From Methylophilus sp. TWE2 (GTDB taxonomy: Bacteria; Pseudomonadota; Gammaproteobacteria; Burkholderiales; Methylophilaceae), in contig NZ_CP012020.1 of the NCBI RefSeq assembly GCF_001183865.1, positions 124,001-188,000 of the forward strand: DNA of 64,000 nt. The letters are read 5' to 3'. Numbering within the stretch: position 1 is the first letter of the stretch; each line of letters starts with the position of its first letter. The notes below the pieces were generated by a model, which had not been told where the DNA came from, searched no databases, and saw only the letters and a list, made by a program, of their open reading frames with translations. Below, in pieces: positions 21,962 to 31,733 of this stretch. The position numbers and the translations under genes are program-made.

Positions 21962-23206
21962 TTATGGCAGCGTACGTTCCAGTTTAAACAGGTCGGCAAT
22001 CTGTTCACGTTCACGGATCACATGCACCTGATCCCCGTCCACCAGCACTTCTGCCGCACGCGCACGCGTGTTGTAATTGCTGGCCATGCTCATGCCATAA
22101 GCCCCTGCTGAGTGAATCGCCAGGTAGTCGCCTTCAGCAATCGCCAGGCTACGGTCGTGGCCCAAAAAGTCGCCACTTTCACACACCGGGCCAACGATTT
22201 CATAGAGTTGTGCGGGGGCTGCAGAAGGGGCAATGGTCGTAATGTTGTGGAAAGCATCATACAAAGCCGGGCGCATGAGGTCGTTCATGGCGGCATCGAC
22301 AATCGCAAAGTTTTTGGTTTCGCCAGGTTTCAGATATTCGACCTTGGTCAGCAGCACACCGGCGTTACCCACCAGGGCGCGGCCGGGCTCAAACAGCACT
22401 TTTACATTCCTGCCTGCCAGCTTTTTAAGAATCGCTGCAGTGTAGGCTGCAAAGTCTGGTGGCGTTTCGTCGCTGTAAGTAATGCCAACCCCGCCACCCA
22501 CATCAATATGCTGGATATGAATGCCTTTGGCAGCCAATGCATCTACCAGGCCCAATACTTTATCCAAGGCATCGAGGAAAGGTGACAGCTCAGTGATTTG
22601 CGAGCCGATATGGCAATCGACGCCATGTATGTCAATGTTTGGCAGTTGCGCCGCTTTTTCATACAGGCCCAAGGCATCTTCAAATGCCACACCAAATTTA
22701 TTGTTTTTGAGGCCGGTGGAAATATAGGGATGGGTTTTGGCATCCACATTGGGGTTCACGCGCAGGGAAATAGGCGCTTTTTTGCCCAGGCTGGCCGCCA
22801 CCTGCTGGATGCGGTCTAGCTCATTCACTGATTCCACGTTGAAGCAGAGAATGCCCGCTTCAAGCGCGGCTTTGATTTCCGCATGGGATTTGCCCACACC
22901 AGAAAACACCACTTTTTTCGGATCGCCACCCGCGGCCAGGACGCGTGCCAGCTCACCACCGGACACAATATCAAAGCCTGCCCCCAATCGCGCAAACAGG
23001 TTGAGAATGGCCAGGCTTGGGTTGGCTTTGACAGCAAAGCAGATCAAATGGTCATGCCCAGTCAGGCCAGCCTTAAAACGCTCGAAAGCAGTGGTCAAGT
23101 CGGCTCGTGAATAGACGTAAGTGGGCGTTTGATGCGTTTGTGCAATGTCACGCAGGGCTACATTCTCGGCATGTAGTAGGCCTTGTTGGATTGAAAAAGC
23201 TGTCAC
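21962..23206 (-). CDS. lysA: Diaminopimelate decarboxylase
   Basis: PLP enzyme making L-lysine from meso-DAP. 414 aa. The PLP lysine is in LICFAVKANPSLAIL near residue 58. GVDCHIGSQI, HIDVGGGVGITY and EPGRALVGNAG are the usual barrel motifs, and the C-terminal catalytic CESGDFLGHDR is intact. Its start overlaps the lptM stop by four bases. Confidence 0.96.
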   Translation of the reverse strand: MTAFSIQQGLLHAENVALRDIAQTHQTPTYVYSRADLTTAFERFKAGLTGHDHLICFAVKANPSLAILNLFARLGAGFDIVSGGELARVLAAGGDPKKVVFSGVGKSHAEIKAALEAGILCFNVESVNELDRIQQVAASLGKKAPISLRVNPNVDAKTHPYISTGLKNNKFGVAFEDALGLYEKAAQLPNIDIHGVDCHIGSQITELSPFLDALDKVLGLVDALAAKGIHIQHIDVGGGVGITYSDETPPDFAAYTAAILKKLAGRNVKVLFEPGRALVGNAGVLLTKVEYLKPGETKNFAIVDAAMNDLMRPALYDAFHNITTIAPSAAPAQLYEIVGPVCESGDFLGHDRSLAIAEGDYLAIHSAGAYGMSMASNYNTRARAAEVLVDGDQVHVIREREQIADLFKLERTLP

Positions 23207-23340
23207 GATGAAGACTTATCTTGTTGAGGCGTTTGAGGGTATTGGCGCTCAGGAATATACAGGTCCCCTTTGAGACCACAGGCACTCAATTGTGCCAATA
23301 GCAGGGCAAGCGCCAATAATCTCGTATAGAAGGAAAACAT
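23203..23340 (-). CDS. lptM: LptM-like small lipoprotein
   Basis: 45-aa lipoprotein. The signal peptide MFSFYTRLLALALLLAQ ends in lipobox LSAC, followed by GLKGDLYIPE, the invariant CGLKGPLYxP-like segment of LptM (YifL). In E. coli LptM helps LptD oxidation in LPS export. The position directly before lysA with a 4-bp overlap is the conserved location. The start at 23340 is set by the signal peptide and by a GGA-rich stretch upstream; a longer frame to 23475 lacks sense. Confidence 0.88.
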   Translation of the reverse strand: MFSFYTRLLALALLLAQLSACGLKGDLYIPERQYPQTPQQDKSSS

Positions 23341-23523
23341 GTTCACAGTCCAATGTAAATTGGGTGCCATTTTACCATTAAACCTGCAGTCGCTCATGGC
23401 GCCAGTGACTGGGCGGTTTAGTGGTTTGACCGTTTGTCGGGCAATCCTGACCATTGGTCGGCCGATGCTGGACATGACAGCCGCCTGTTTGCATGATAAG
23501 GCTATCTAAAAAGGGGTTTGATA

Positions 23524-23934
23524 ATGAAGTGCTCAAATCAGTACGGATTCAGCCTGATAGAAGTCATGGTCGTGGTGGCGATTATGGGCATCTTGGCAAG
23601 TATTGCCTTACCAGGCTACCAGGATTACGTCAAAAGCGGTAATGCCGCGGAAGCGCCAGCTAACCTGGCCAATTGCCGTGTGCAGGCCGAACAGTTTTAT
23701 CAGGACAATTTCACTTATGTGGGGTTTGCCTGTGTCCCCAGTGATGCCAAATTTTTTGATTACAGCATTGAGAACCAGTCAGCGACCACTTATACCTTAA
23801 AAGCCACCGGTAAATCCGGTCAGAATATGGGTAATTTTTCGTTTACTGTGAATCAGGATAACGCCAAAACTTCTACGTTTGATGGTACAGCGGGGGGTAC
23901 ATGTTGGCTCACTTCTTCTTCAGGTAGCTGTTAA
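23524..23934 (+). CDS. pilE: Type IV pilin-like protein (PilE family)
   Basis: Prepilin with leader MKCSNQYG cleaved before [20 protein letters not shown], containing the conserved Glu5 and hydrophobic spine. The mature domain has a C-terminal disulfide-type pair (C-W-L near the end and the final Cys). ATG 23524 is chosen with AAGGGG seven bases upstream; the frame extends to TTG 23518. First gene of the minor-pilin operon, so it may be a minor pilin rather than the main subunit. Confidence 0.9.
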   Translation: MKCSNQYGFSLIEVMVVVAIMGILASIALPGYQDYVKSGNAAEAPANLANCRVQAEQFYQDNFTYVGFACVPSDAKFFDYSIENQSATTYTLKATGKSGQNMGNFSFTVNQDNAKTSTFDGTAGGTCWLTSSSGSC

Positions 23935-23936
23935 GC

Positions 23937-24449
23937 ATGCGGCAAAAGGGATTCACTTTGGTAGAGCTTGTGGTCACTATGGTGGTGCTAGTGGCTGTTT
24001 CTACCATCGCGATTCCAGCCTTTCAAACGGCGATTGGCAATGCGCAAATTCGTACTGTCGCTGAATCTATCCGTGATGGTCTGCAGCAGGCCAGGGTAGA
24101 GTCCATCAAACGTAATGCCCGGGTGAGATTCACGCTGCAGACTAATAGTGCATGGCAAGTGGGTTGCGTGACAGAGGCAACAGGGTGCCCTGCATTGATT
24201 ACGCAGAAAAGTGCGACTGAAGGCGCCTCTAGTAACACTGCCGTGTCGGCAGATAATTACACGGCGGTGTTCAGCAGTTTTGGCACACGTGATCCAGCGA
24301 CACCGGTCGGATTGTCAGTGGTCAATATCACCAATACGCAAGTAAAAGCTGAGGAGCGTAAAGCATTACGTGTCGTGTTGGCGGCCGGTGGGAATGTCAA
24401 AGTATGTGACCCTTCTGTGACCACTGAAGGAGATCCCAGAGCATGTTAA
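23937..24449 (+). CDS. fimT: Minor pseudopilin FimT/GspH
   Basis: 170-aa prepilin with a very short leader MRQKG and FTLVELVVTMVVLVAVSTIA. The AESIRDGLQQARVESIKRNARVRF stretch is the GspH/FimT hallmark. FimT-type minor pilins take part in pilus assembly and, in several species, in DNA binding during uptake. Three bases after pilE; overlaps pilV by 7. Confidence 0.9.
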   Translation: MRQKGFTLVELVVTMVVLVAVSTIAIPAFQTAIGNAQIRTVAESIRDGLQQARVESIKRNARVRFTLQTNSAWQVGCVTEATGCPALITQKSATEGASSNTAVSADNYTAVFSSFGTRDPATPVGLSVVNITNTQVKAEERKALRVVLAAGGNVKVCDPSVTTEGDPRAC

Positions 24450-24847
24450 ATCGTTCAAGACACGAAAACAGGTTACCAAACACCGTCCAAAAAGGATCGG
24501 TATTGATTGAGTCACTGGTCGCGCTGGTGATTTTTAGTATGGGCGTTCTGGCCCTGGTAGGTTTGCAAAGTGCCATGATCAAAAATAGCAGCGATAACCG
24601 CTATCGTGCGGAGGCACAACTGATTGCACAAACGCATATCGCCAATATGATGGCTTATGGGGGAGATGCAGCCAACTATATTACTCAGGTGGATAAAGAC
24701 AAAATCAAGTCGCAGTTGCCTAATGGCACGCTGACTTTTTCGGCATTGACCAATACCATGGTGACGGTTACTGTGGGCTGGCAGGTGCCAGGCGGCAACC
24801 CTCACCAGGTCAATGCCTCAAGTTATCTGTTTGATGTGATGCCATGA
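24443..24847 (+). CDS. pilV: Minor pilin PilV
   Basis: 134-aa prepilin with leader ending QKG, then SVLIESLVALVIFSMGVLALVGLQS, the standard PilV N-terminus, and a short soluble domain. It overlaps both fimT and pilW by a few bases, so translation is coupled. Confidence 0.9.
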   Translation: MLNRSRHENRLPNTVQKGSVLIESLVALVIFSMGVLALVGLQSAMIKNSSDNRYRAEAQLIAQTHIANMMAYGGDAANYITQVDKDKIKSQLPNGTLTFSALTNTMVTVTVGWQVPGGNPHQVNASSYLFDVMP

Positions 24848-26001
24848 CAACTAAGCCTGCCATCATTTTCTTAACGATACGCCGGGCCCGCTTTCAGGCT
24901 GGCTTAAGTCTGGTCGAGCTATTGGTTGGCCTGTTGATCGGCTTGATCGCAACATTGGCGATCAGTAACCTGTTCAGTGGTTTTGAAGCACGCAAGCGCA
25001 TGATTGCGGGTGGCGCTGATGCGCAATCCAGTGGCGTGCTGGCCATGTATTATATGCAGCGCGATGCGCAAAATGCAGGCTATGGCTTGCCACTCTATAA
25101 CAGCAGCGATCCCTCGCCGCTGCTATGCCCGATCGATACTTCTATCAACCAGGCGGGTGTAGTCATCAATCTGTCTCCTGTCATCATTGTCGATGGCGGC
25201 ACGGGTAATGATATTGTGCGTATCCGCTATGGTAATCCTGCCAGCGGTGGCGCTTCTCTGAGAGCAACTGGAACCATGATTGCGCCTACTCTGGATGGAC
25301 GACTCATTGGTTGCCAGGAAAATGATGTGGTGTTGTTCCATCAGACACCGGCTAATCCCAATTGCAGCCTGGGACGCCTACAATCACTACGCGCTGACCG
25401 AACCATTAATACGCTTTCTGAAATTAATACACCGCCGACTGCAAGTCCGGTATCCATTTTAAATGGTGCCAACCAAGTGCGCTTCTCGTGTTTGGGCGTA
25501 TGGAATCAATATGAATATAGCGTGAATGAGGCTATGGAACTCACCCGAACCGGCGGTACCCCAGGCGCCGCGCCATTCCCCAATAGCACTGCGGTACCGG
25601 TGGCGAGCGATATCGTGGCATTGCAGGCCCAATATGGTGTTACCAATACCATAGACCCCAGTGCAAGCAACGCAACAGCTGCGGCCTATTTAAACCGTGT
25701 TGACCAATGGGTGGATGCGACAGGGACTTATGGGCCTTCCATCGCCTTGCTGGATAGGAACCGTATTCGTGCCATCCGGGTCTCCGTGATTGCCAGGGAC
25801 GGAAACTTGCAAAAGGGCGTGGTCAGTCAGGCATGCAATGGTGCAGCCGTCGGTGTAAGCAAGGTGTGTATCTGGCAAGCTGACGCAACGCCTGCGAATG
25901 TGGATTTAAGTAGCATACCTAATTGGCAGCGTTACCGTTACCGTACGTTTGAAGCCACTATCCCGCTCAGAAATATCATCTGGAACCGTGATGCGTTATA
26001 G
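24844..26001 (+). CDS. pilW: Minor pilin PilW
   Basis: 385-aa prepilin with a long leader, then GLSLVELLVGLLIGLIATLAISNLFSGFEA. Typical PilW: DAQSSGVLAMYYMQRDAQNAGYGLP and a C-terminal segment ending TIPLRNIIWN. Forms the pilus-tip priming complex with PilV, PilX and PilY1. Starts on a 4-bp overlap with pilV and ends 11 bases into pilX. Confidence 0.92.
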   Translation: MTTKPAIIFLTIRRARFQAGLSLVELLVGLLIGLIATLAISNLFSGFEARKRMIAGGADAQSSGVLAMYYMQRDAQNAGYGLPLYNSSDPSPLLCPIDTSINQAGVVINLSPVIIVDGGTGNDIVRIRYGNPASGGASLRATGTMIAPTLDGRLIGCQENDVVLFHQTPANPNCSLGRLQSLRADRTINTLSEINTPPTASPVSILNGANQVRFSCLGVWNQYEYSVNEAMELTRTGGTPGAAPFPNSTAVPVASDIVALQAQYGVTNTIDPSASNATAAAYLNRVDQWVDATGTYGPSIALLDRNRIRAIRVSVIARDGNLQKGVVSQACNGAAVGVSKVCIWQADATPANVDLSSIPNWQRYRYRTFEATIPLRNIIWNRDAL

Positions 26002-26686
26002 CCATTTATTCACAATAGAAATGCAGGCTGCTTTCAGCCGCCAGCGTGGCATTGTATTGTTTTTTGCCTTGCTGGCCTTAGCCGTCATGTCGATCGCTGC
26101 AGTGGCATTGATTCGGAGTGTGGATACCAATGCTTTATTGTCTGGCAACATGGTATACCGCCAGTCTGCAAGTACAGCTTCCAATGTGGCATTGGAAGGT
26201 ATTGCCCAAAGGGTCGCTAACAGTGTGACGTTGGCTGACAGCCTCAGTCATCACCCGGAGCAAGGTTATTACGCTAATTGCAGCCAATTTGATACGCAAC
26301 CTGATGCATTGGTATGCGATGGGAATCAATTAACCACGATGACCTGGAACGACGCTAACAGTAGCCTTGCGCCTAATCAAACAGACGGCAACGATGAAAT
26401 CCGCAACGGGGTTGATCGTCAGGGCAACGAAATTCGCTATGTGGTTGAGCGGATGTGCAACTACAGCGATGCAGAAATCAATGGCGGGAATGCGCAGAGT
26501 GATGCCACGCGTTGCATGATGGCTAGCTCTCCTAGTAATGGAGAGAACTGTTCGCATAACATCGCCAATCTTGAGTTTTTCAAGCCTTGTGTCGCTAGCT
26601 CAGATTCGCCTTTGTATCGTATTACGCTGCGTATCGCCGGGCCTAAAAATACCCTTACGTTTATGCAATCGTTTGTCTCCAACTAG
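25991..26686 (+). CDS. pilX: Minor pilin PilX
   Basis: 231-aa pilin-like protein. After a short leader (SRQRG) comes IVLFFALLALAVMSIAAVALIRSVDTNALLSGNM, typical of PilX. Start 25991 (MRYSHLFTIE) is chosen because it gives a sensible leader and a short 11-base overlap with pilW; the frame is open from 25949. Several Cys in the C-terminal domain suggest disulfides. Confidence 0.88.
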   Translation: MRYSHLFTIEMQAAFSRQRGIVLFFALLALAVMSIAAVALIRSVDTNALLSGNMVYRQSASTASNVALEGIAQRVANSVTLADSLSHHPEQGYYANCSQFDTQPDALVCDGNQLTTMTWNDANSSLAPNQTDGNDEIRNGVDRQGNEIRYVVERMCNYSDAEINGGNAQSDATRCMMASSPSNGENCSHNIANLEFFKPCVASSDSPLYRITLRIAGPKNTLTFMQSFVSN

Positions 26687-26695
26687 GCAGGTGGC

Positions 26696-29600
26696 ATGAT
26701 GACAACTCAGCACTGGATAAAAAAACTTCTTTGTTTGTGTATATTGTTGCCTGGCGCGTTGCAGGCCGAGTTTTTGGACCTCGCCACCGTGCCATTGCAA
26801 ACTTCAGGAAGTTCGGATGTCAAGCCGAACCTGATGTTTGTACTGGACAACTCTGGCAGTATGGCCTGGGATTATGCGCCAGACTGGGCCAACTCTTCCT
26901 CAGACTGGCTGTTCGCAAACTCAGACTACAATACACAGTACTACAATCCTGAGGTGCAATATAGTCCCCCGCTCAATTACCTCGGCGTCAGTATGTCCAA
27001 CCAGACGAGCTTTAATGCGGTCGCCAATGAGGTGAATGACCAGGGACAAACCAAAAACGGTTCGTCTGACCTCAGGTCATCTGCTTATTATTATGCTTTT
27101 GTGCCGGGAGAGTATTGTTCAACCCCTGGGCTGACAAGTTGCGTGATCTCTAAGGTAGCTACCGGCGAGTACATTTATCCTGCGCCTATCCGTTGGTGTA
27201 ATTCAGGCACGGCTGCCACCAGGCGTACACTGACGACCTCGCAGCGCTGTCAGAAAATCCGCAACGCCAGTACGACGGTTAATGACACTGGGAATACTTA
27301 CACCAATCTGCGCAGGCCGGTTTCGACCTATACGCTGACCCTGAACAAAACCAGTAGCAATGCCTCAGTACAAAGTATCAAGATTAATAATATGGAACTG
27401 TTATCCGGGACTGTGTCGGCTAATTTTTTTGACAACAGTTCTAACTTGGCTTCTGATGTACTTTCGGCCATGTGCAGAAGCAGCAGCCTGAGTGGTAATT
27501 GTAAATTGGCCAGCAATACGGTGACCCGCAGTTCTAACGTGCTTACTATTGTTACTTATGCTGGTGAACCGATCAATCCCGCTTCGCCCATCCAGGTGAC
27601 AATGACAGGCGGAAACTATACGGCGCAACTGGCCACCAACACCACGAGTGATATTCCTGGCAGCATGGTTTACGTCAGTATTGTCAACACGATTGATAGT
27701 TATACCGCGCCAGGCAAAACCGTAAAAGGCAATGACAGGGCGGATTGCGCCAGTCCAACGATCTGCACCTATACAGAAGAAATGACCAATTTTGCTAACT
27801 GGTGGGCGTATTATCGCACCCGTATTCAATCCATGAAAACAGCTGCCAGCCAAGCATTTAAATCACTGGACTCGCGCTATCGAGTTGGGTTGGTGACCAT
27901 TAATAGCTCTAGTTCCAATTATCTGGCGATAGGCACCTTTGATAGCAGCCAGAAGCAGTCCTGGTACCAAAAGTTGTTTGCGGTTTCCCCAAGTGGTAGT
28001 ACGCCTTTGCGTACAGCATTGGCCAATGTGGGACGTCAGTATGCCGGGAAAAAAATATGGGGCTCTGATGACCCTGTACAATATGCCTGTCAATCCAATT
28101 TCACATTGCTGACCACCGATGGCTACTGGAATGATTCCAGCACGCCGGTTCGAATTAATGGCAGCTCGATTGGCAATCTGGATAGTGGCACGACACCCAG
28201 GCCCCAGTTCGACAGTAGCAGTAAGTCCAATACCCTAGCGGATACGGCCATGTATTACTACGATACGGATATCCGTGATGGCACATTCTCAAATTGTACC
28301 GGGGCCTTGGGTGCTTCAGTATGTGGTAGCTCCAATGATTATCCCAAGCAAAACATGGTGACCTTGACCCTGGGGTTGGGTATTGATGGCACACTGGTCT
28401 ATACCGATGACTACAAAACGCAGATATTGGGGGACTTTAAAGATCTCACCAATGGGACAAAAAACTGGCCTGACCCGACTGCCAATGAAGACGGCACGCG
28501 AATAGATGATTTGTGGCATGCTGCCGTGAATGCGGGAGGCACCTATTACAGTGCCAGTAACCCAAAACTGTTACGGGACTCCCTGGCAAAAGGGTTGTCC
28601 GAGATCAAGTCCCTGCAAGGCGCAGCCGCTGCAGCTGCAGCCAGTAGCCTGGCACCGACTACTGGGGATAATTTTCAGTATGTGGCCAGTTACCAGTCTG
28701 TGAAGTGGATAGGCAATCTGGAATCGCGGACTGTCAATGTGAATTCTTTGCAAACGTCTCAAACGGCAGTGTGGTGTGTGGAAAATGTAGCAGCAGAGTC
28801 TTGTACAAAGCCTGCAGTTTCTTATTCAGGGCCGGATGGAAACTTGTATTGCAAAACCACAAATTCGAGCCAGACGGACTGTGACGCGGCGAAAGGTTCA
28901 CTAGGATCCTCACCTGCATTGAACTTTAGCGAACCGGCTTCATGTTATGTGCCGATTGCCAGCAGCTGTACAGGTAAACTGCGCGGCCAGCTTGGGTCTA
29001 GAAATATCTATTTTAACGGTAATAATGCGTTGGTACCGTTTAATGCTGGCAATTTGCCAGCGCAGCATACTACTGCTTTATCCAATGGATATCTGGCATT
29101 AAGCCAGATGCAGGGATTGCAGGCGACGGACCCGAAGATTACGGATGCCAATAAAGTGGTTAAGCTGGTGGATTATCTTAAGGGAAATAAAACCTATGAG
29201 GATACCAGTACGAATACAGTGTCGGATAACCGGCTGTTTCGTGAGCGCCAGGCGGTATTGGGAGACATTTCGCAATCCCGTCCAGCCTATTTCAAAACAT
29301 CAAATGCTGGTTATCTGGATGCCAATTACAAAACGTATAAAACAAATACTGCAACCCGTACTCCAGCGGTCTATGTAGGCGCTAATGATGGTATGTTGCA
29401 TGCATTCAATGCCACTACAGGGCTTGAAATGTGGGCTTTTATACCGACACCAGTGATTCCTAATCTGGCCAATCTGGCTGATAAAGAATATGGCGCTAAT
29501 TACCACACCAATTTCGTTAATGGCAGCCCGGTTGTGGCTGATGTGTGTATTTCCGGTTGTTCGGGCTCCAGCGCCGTCTGGAAAACCATCCTTGTATCTG

Positions 29601-30742
29601 GTCTGAATGGTGGTGGACGCGGCTATTTTGCGATTGATGTGACAACCCCGGAGTCGCCAGTATTATTGTGGGAGTTCTACGCGCAACCATCCGGTGCAAA
29701 CAGTAGCTTAGGCTATACCTTTGGCAACCCCGTAGTCACCAAAATGCAAGATGGTCGTTGGGTGGTACTGCTGACCTCTGGATATAACAATGGAACCTAC
29801 GCCAGAAAACTAAGCGATGGTACTTATGTGAACAATAACCCGGCTGGGGATGGTGGTGGCTATTTGTATGTGCTGGACGCTAATACTGGCAGCCTGCTCA
29901 AGACTTTGTCTACCGGGGAGGGCAGCGCAGCGGCGCCAAGCGGTTTGGCGAGAATCTCTGCCTTTGCCGACCAAATGTTTGAAAACAATACCGCACTCAA
30001 TGTCTATGGCGGAGATTTGAATGGCAATATCTGGCGCTTTAATATCAACACCAACGCGGTGACCAAGATTGCATCCTTACGCGATGGCGGCGGTACATCG
30101 CAAAAAGTCACCACGCAACCAGAGCTGGGCAAAGTGAACAGTAATATTGTCGTGATGGTGGGGACCGGTAAGTTCCTGGAGCTGTCCGATTTAACCAATA
30201 TGCCATTAAACTCAGCTTACGCTTTTAAGGATAATGGTCAAACCACAGCCATCAGCCGCAGCCAGCTGGTATTGCAAACCATCAGTGGGGATCGGCAGGT
30301 GACCTCGACTGGCACGGTTAACTTCGATACCGGTTATGGCTGGGTGCTGGATTTCCCTGCAGGCGAGCGCGTCAACCTCGACCCCCTGTTATTGAATGGT
30401 GCGCTAATGATGCCAACCATGGTGCCCAGTAGTGAGGCTTGTAGTGGCGCAGGCTATGGTTGGTTCAACTTCTTTAACTATAAAAAGGGAGGCTCCTTGC
30501 TCCCCAGTGGTATTGTGTCCGAACGCATGATTACCCCGGCCGTTGGTTACAACATTGTCTACGATGGTAATGGTGTGCCCCATGTGGTGGTGACTGGCAG
30601 TAATGATCCTACCCCACAGCAACTCAGTCTGGATGAGCAGGTATTCGGGCTGTCGGCCACTAACAAGTCAACGGTCATCTTTAAACAAAAGGATAATGGC
30701 AGCTATGGCACCAAACAGAGTTGGCATGAGTTGATACAGTAG
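26696..30742 (+). CDS. pilY1: Type IV pilus tip adhesin PilY1
   Basis: Large secreted pilus-tip protein, 1348 aa, with a signal peptide (LCLCILLPGALQA). The N-terminal region has vWA-like MIDAS sequence MFVLDNSGSM near residues 46-55. The C-terminal PilC/PilY1 beta-propeller begins with RTPAVYVGANDGMLHAFNA near residue 890, and a Ca-binding-type loop, VLDANTGSLLKTL, lies near residue 1060. Last gene of the operon, with a strong palindromic terminator at its stop. Role in adhesion, surface sensing and pilus extension is from known homologues. Confidence 0.93.
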   Translation: MMTTQHWIKKLLCLCILLPGALQAEFLDLATVPLQTSGSSDVKPNLMFVLDNSGSMAWDYAPDWANSSSDWLFANSDYNTQYYNPEVQYSPPLNYLGVSMSNQTSFNAVANEVNDQGQTKNGSSDLRSSAYYYAFVPGEYCSTPGLTSCVISKVATGEYIYPAPIRWCNSGTAATRRTLTTSQRCQKIRNASTTVNDTGNTYTNLRRPVSTYTLTLNKTSSNASVQSIKINNMELLSGTVSANFFDNSSNLASDVLSAMCRSSSLSGNCKLASNTVTRSSNVLTIVTYAGEPINPASPIQVTMTGGNYTAQLATNTTSDIPGSMVYVSIVNTIDSYTAPGKTVKGNDRADCASPTICTYTEEMTNFANWWAYYRTRIQSMKTAASQAFKSLDSRYRVGLVTINSSSSNYLAIGTFDSSQKQSWYQKLFAVSPSGSTPLRTALANVGRQYAGKKIWGSDDPVQYACQSNFTLLTTDGYWNDSSTPVRINGSSIGNLDSGTTPRPQFDSSSKSNTLADTAMYYYDTDIRDGTFSNCTGALGASVCGSSNDYPKQNMVTLTLGLGIDGTLVYTDDYKTQILGDFKDLTNGTKNWPDPTANEDGTRIDDLWHAAVNAGGTYYSASNPKLLRDSLAKGLSEIKSLQGAAAAAAASSLAPTTGDNFQYVASYQSVKWIGNLESRTVNVNSLQTSQTAVWCVENVAAESCTKPAVSYSGPDGNLYCKTTNSSQTDCDAAKGSLGSSPALNFSEPASCYVPIASSCTGKLRGQLGSRNIYFNGNNALVPFNAGNLPAQHTTALSNGYLALSQMQGLQATDPKITDANKVVKLVDYLKGNKTYEDTSTNTVSDNRLFRERQAVLGDISQSRPAYFKTSNAGYLDANYKTYKTNTATRTPAVYVGANDGMLHAFNATTGLEMWAFIPTPVIPNLANLADKEYGANYHTNFVNGSPVVADVCISGCSGSSAVWKTILVSGLNGGGRGYFAIDVTTPESPVLLWEFYAQPSGANSSLGYTFGNPVVTKMQDGRWVVLLTSGYNNGTYARKLSDGTYVNNNPAGDGGGYLYVLDANTGSLLKTLSTGEGSAAAPSGLARISAFADQMFENNTALNVYGGDLNGNIWRFNINTNAVTKIASLRDGGGTSQKVTTQPELGKVNSNIVVMVGTGKFLELSDLTNMPLNSAYAFKDNGQTTAISRSQLVLQTISGDRQVTSTGTVNFDTGYGWVLDFPAGERVNLDPLLLNGALMMPTMVPSSEACSGAGYGWFNFFNYKKGGSLLPSGIVSERMITPAVGYNIVYDGNGVPHVVVTGSNDPTPQQLSLDEQVFGLSATNKSTVIFKQKDNGSYGTKQSWHELIQ

Positions 30743-30778
30743 CAATAAAAAAGCCCCGATCGGGGCTTTTTTATTGCT
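30741..30778. terminator. 38-bp perfect palindromic terminator after pilY1
   Basis: The whole segment is its own reverse complement, with the GCCCCGATCGGGGC core between A6 and T6. It overlaps the last base pairs of the pilY1 stop and can also terminate the opposing small gene at 30797-30889. Confidence 0.92.
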
Positions 30779-30796
30779 GGATTCATTGCATGAAGA

Positions 30797-30889
30797 CTAC
30801 TTCACCTTTTTTGCAAATACATACAAGATGACGCAAATTGCGACGACGACGCCAATCAGAGTATAGATGCCTACCGCGCCTAAAAACAT
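30797..30889 (-). CDS. 30-aa single-span membrane microprotein
   Basis: Short gene not usually called: MFLGAVGIYTLIGVVVAICV, then a few hydrophobic residues, ending AKKVK. A perfect AGGAGG (complement of 30895-30900) stands five bases before the ATG, and one hydrophobic helix is followed by a basic tail, so N-out/C-in topology is likely. Unknown function; such proteins often regulate a membrane complex. It has its own terminator (30741-30778). Confidence 0.65.
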   Translation of the reverse strand: MFLGAVGIYTLIGVVVAICVILYVFAKKVK

Positions 30890-31002
30890 GGTTGCCTCCT
30901 GTCAAATGATGGTCGAGGCTTTATTTTAGGCAGACAATGCGGGACTGTCTAGTTGCGGTTAGTAACTGGCTTGCGCAAATAGTCCTGGTGTCGTATACAC
31001 AA

Positions 31003-31152
31003 TTACACCACTTCCAGGGAAAGTTCGGCTGGTTTGTAAATCGACTGGATATTATTGTCCGCTGTAATGTCCTCAGCCAAGTACATAATGTCTTGTGCTG
31101 TCATTAATTCTGGTACGCTGTAGGGCAGTGGCTCGTCTGACCATTCGTTCAT
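31003..31152 (-). CDS. 49-aa hypothetical protein
   Basis: Acidic small protein MNEWSDEPLPYSVPELMTAQ... with no recognised domain. Start 31152 is supported by AAGGAAG a few bases upstream; the frame reaches back to 31197 without a good site. Isolated, minus strand. Real but unassigned. Confidence 0.55.
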   Translation of the reverse strand: MNEWSDEPLPYSVPELMTAQDIMYLAEDITADNNIQSIYKPAELSLEVV

Positions 31153-31318
31153 GATTCTTCCTTTATTCACTAACGGATATAATGGTATTAACGTCATGTT
31201 GGCTCCATTCTTAAATGATGTATTTCTTTTATTCGTGGCGACTTGATTAAATCTATGTTAACCAGTCTGTATGACGCTTTAATGAAGCAATTACTTACCT
31301 TAGATTAAGGATGGCCTG

Positions 31319-31729
31319 ATGAAACGTTCACAAGTGATCGTGGTGCTGGTAGTGGTGCTACTTGGATCTGCGGGTGTGTGGTATTGGCAATGCCTGACCG
31401 AAGTGGAGCCGGGTAATCAGCAAACTGACATGGGGCAGGCGATTAACCAGTGCGATCTGATTGCCACCAAGGCCGCGGCAGAATTGCCTGAGGCACTCCC
31501 TTTCCAAAAGCTGGAAAAGGCGGCCAGGCAGTCACGCGTGCTGGATCGTTGTATGCAGGATAGAGGCTATCAGGAAAATCCTGTCTGGGTCAGCGAGACA
31601 AGTAAGCGGGTGCCTGATATTGCGCGTGAGCAAGGCATCTCGGAGAGCGAGGCATTTGAGACGTTGCGTCGGGATGCCATGTTGCAGTCGAAAGGGAAAT
31701 TACCTGCCTACTGGCGTAAGCGTTCGTAA
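31319..31729 (+). CDS. Membrane-anchored hypothetical protein
   Basis: 136-aa protein with an N-terminal transmembrane or uncleaved signal segment (VIVVLVVVLLGSAGVWYW, residues 6-23) and a charged periplasmic part. That part has two Cys spaced to form a disulfide (NQCDLI and DRCMQDRGY). AAGGA precedes the ATG by seven bases. No family recognised. Convergent with the DUF1993 gene. Confidence 0.7.
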   Translation: MKRSQVIVVLVVVLLGSAGVWYWQCLTEVEPGNQQTDMGQAINQCDLIATKAAAELPEALPFQKLEKAARQSRVLDRCMQDRGYQENPVWVSETSKRVPDIAREQGISESEAFETLRRDAMLQSKGKLPAYWRKRS

Positions 31730-31733
31730 CAAA

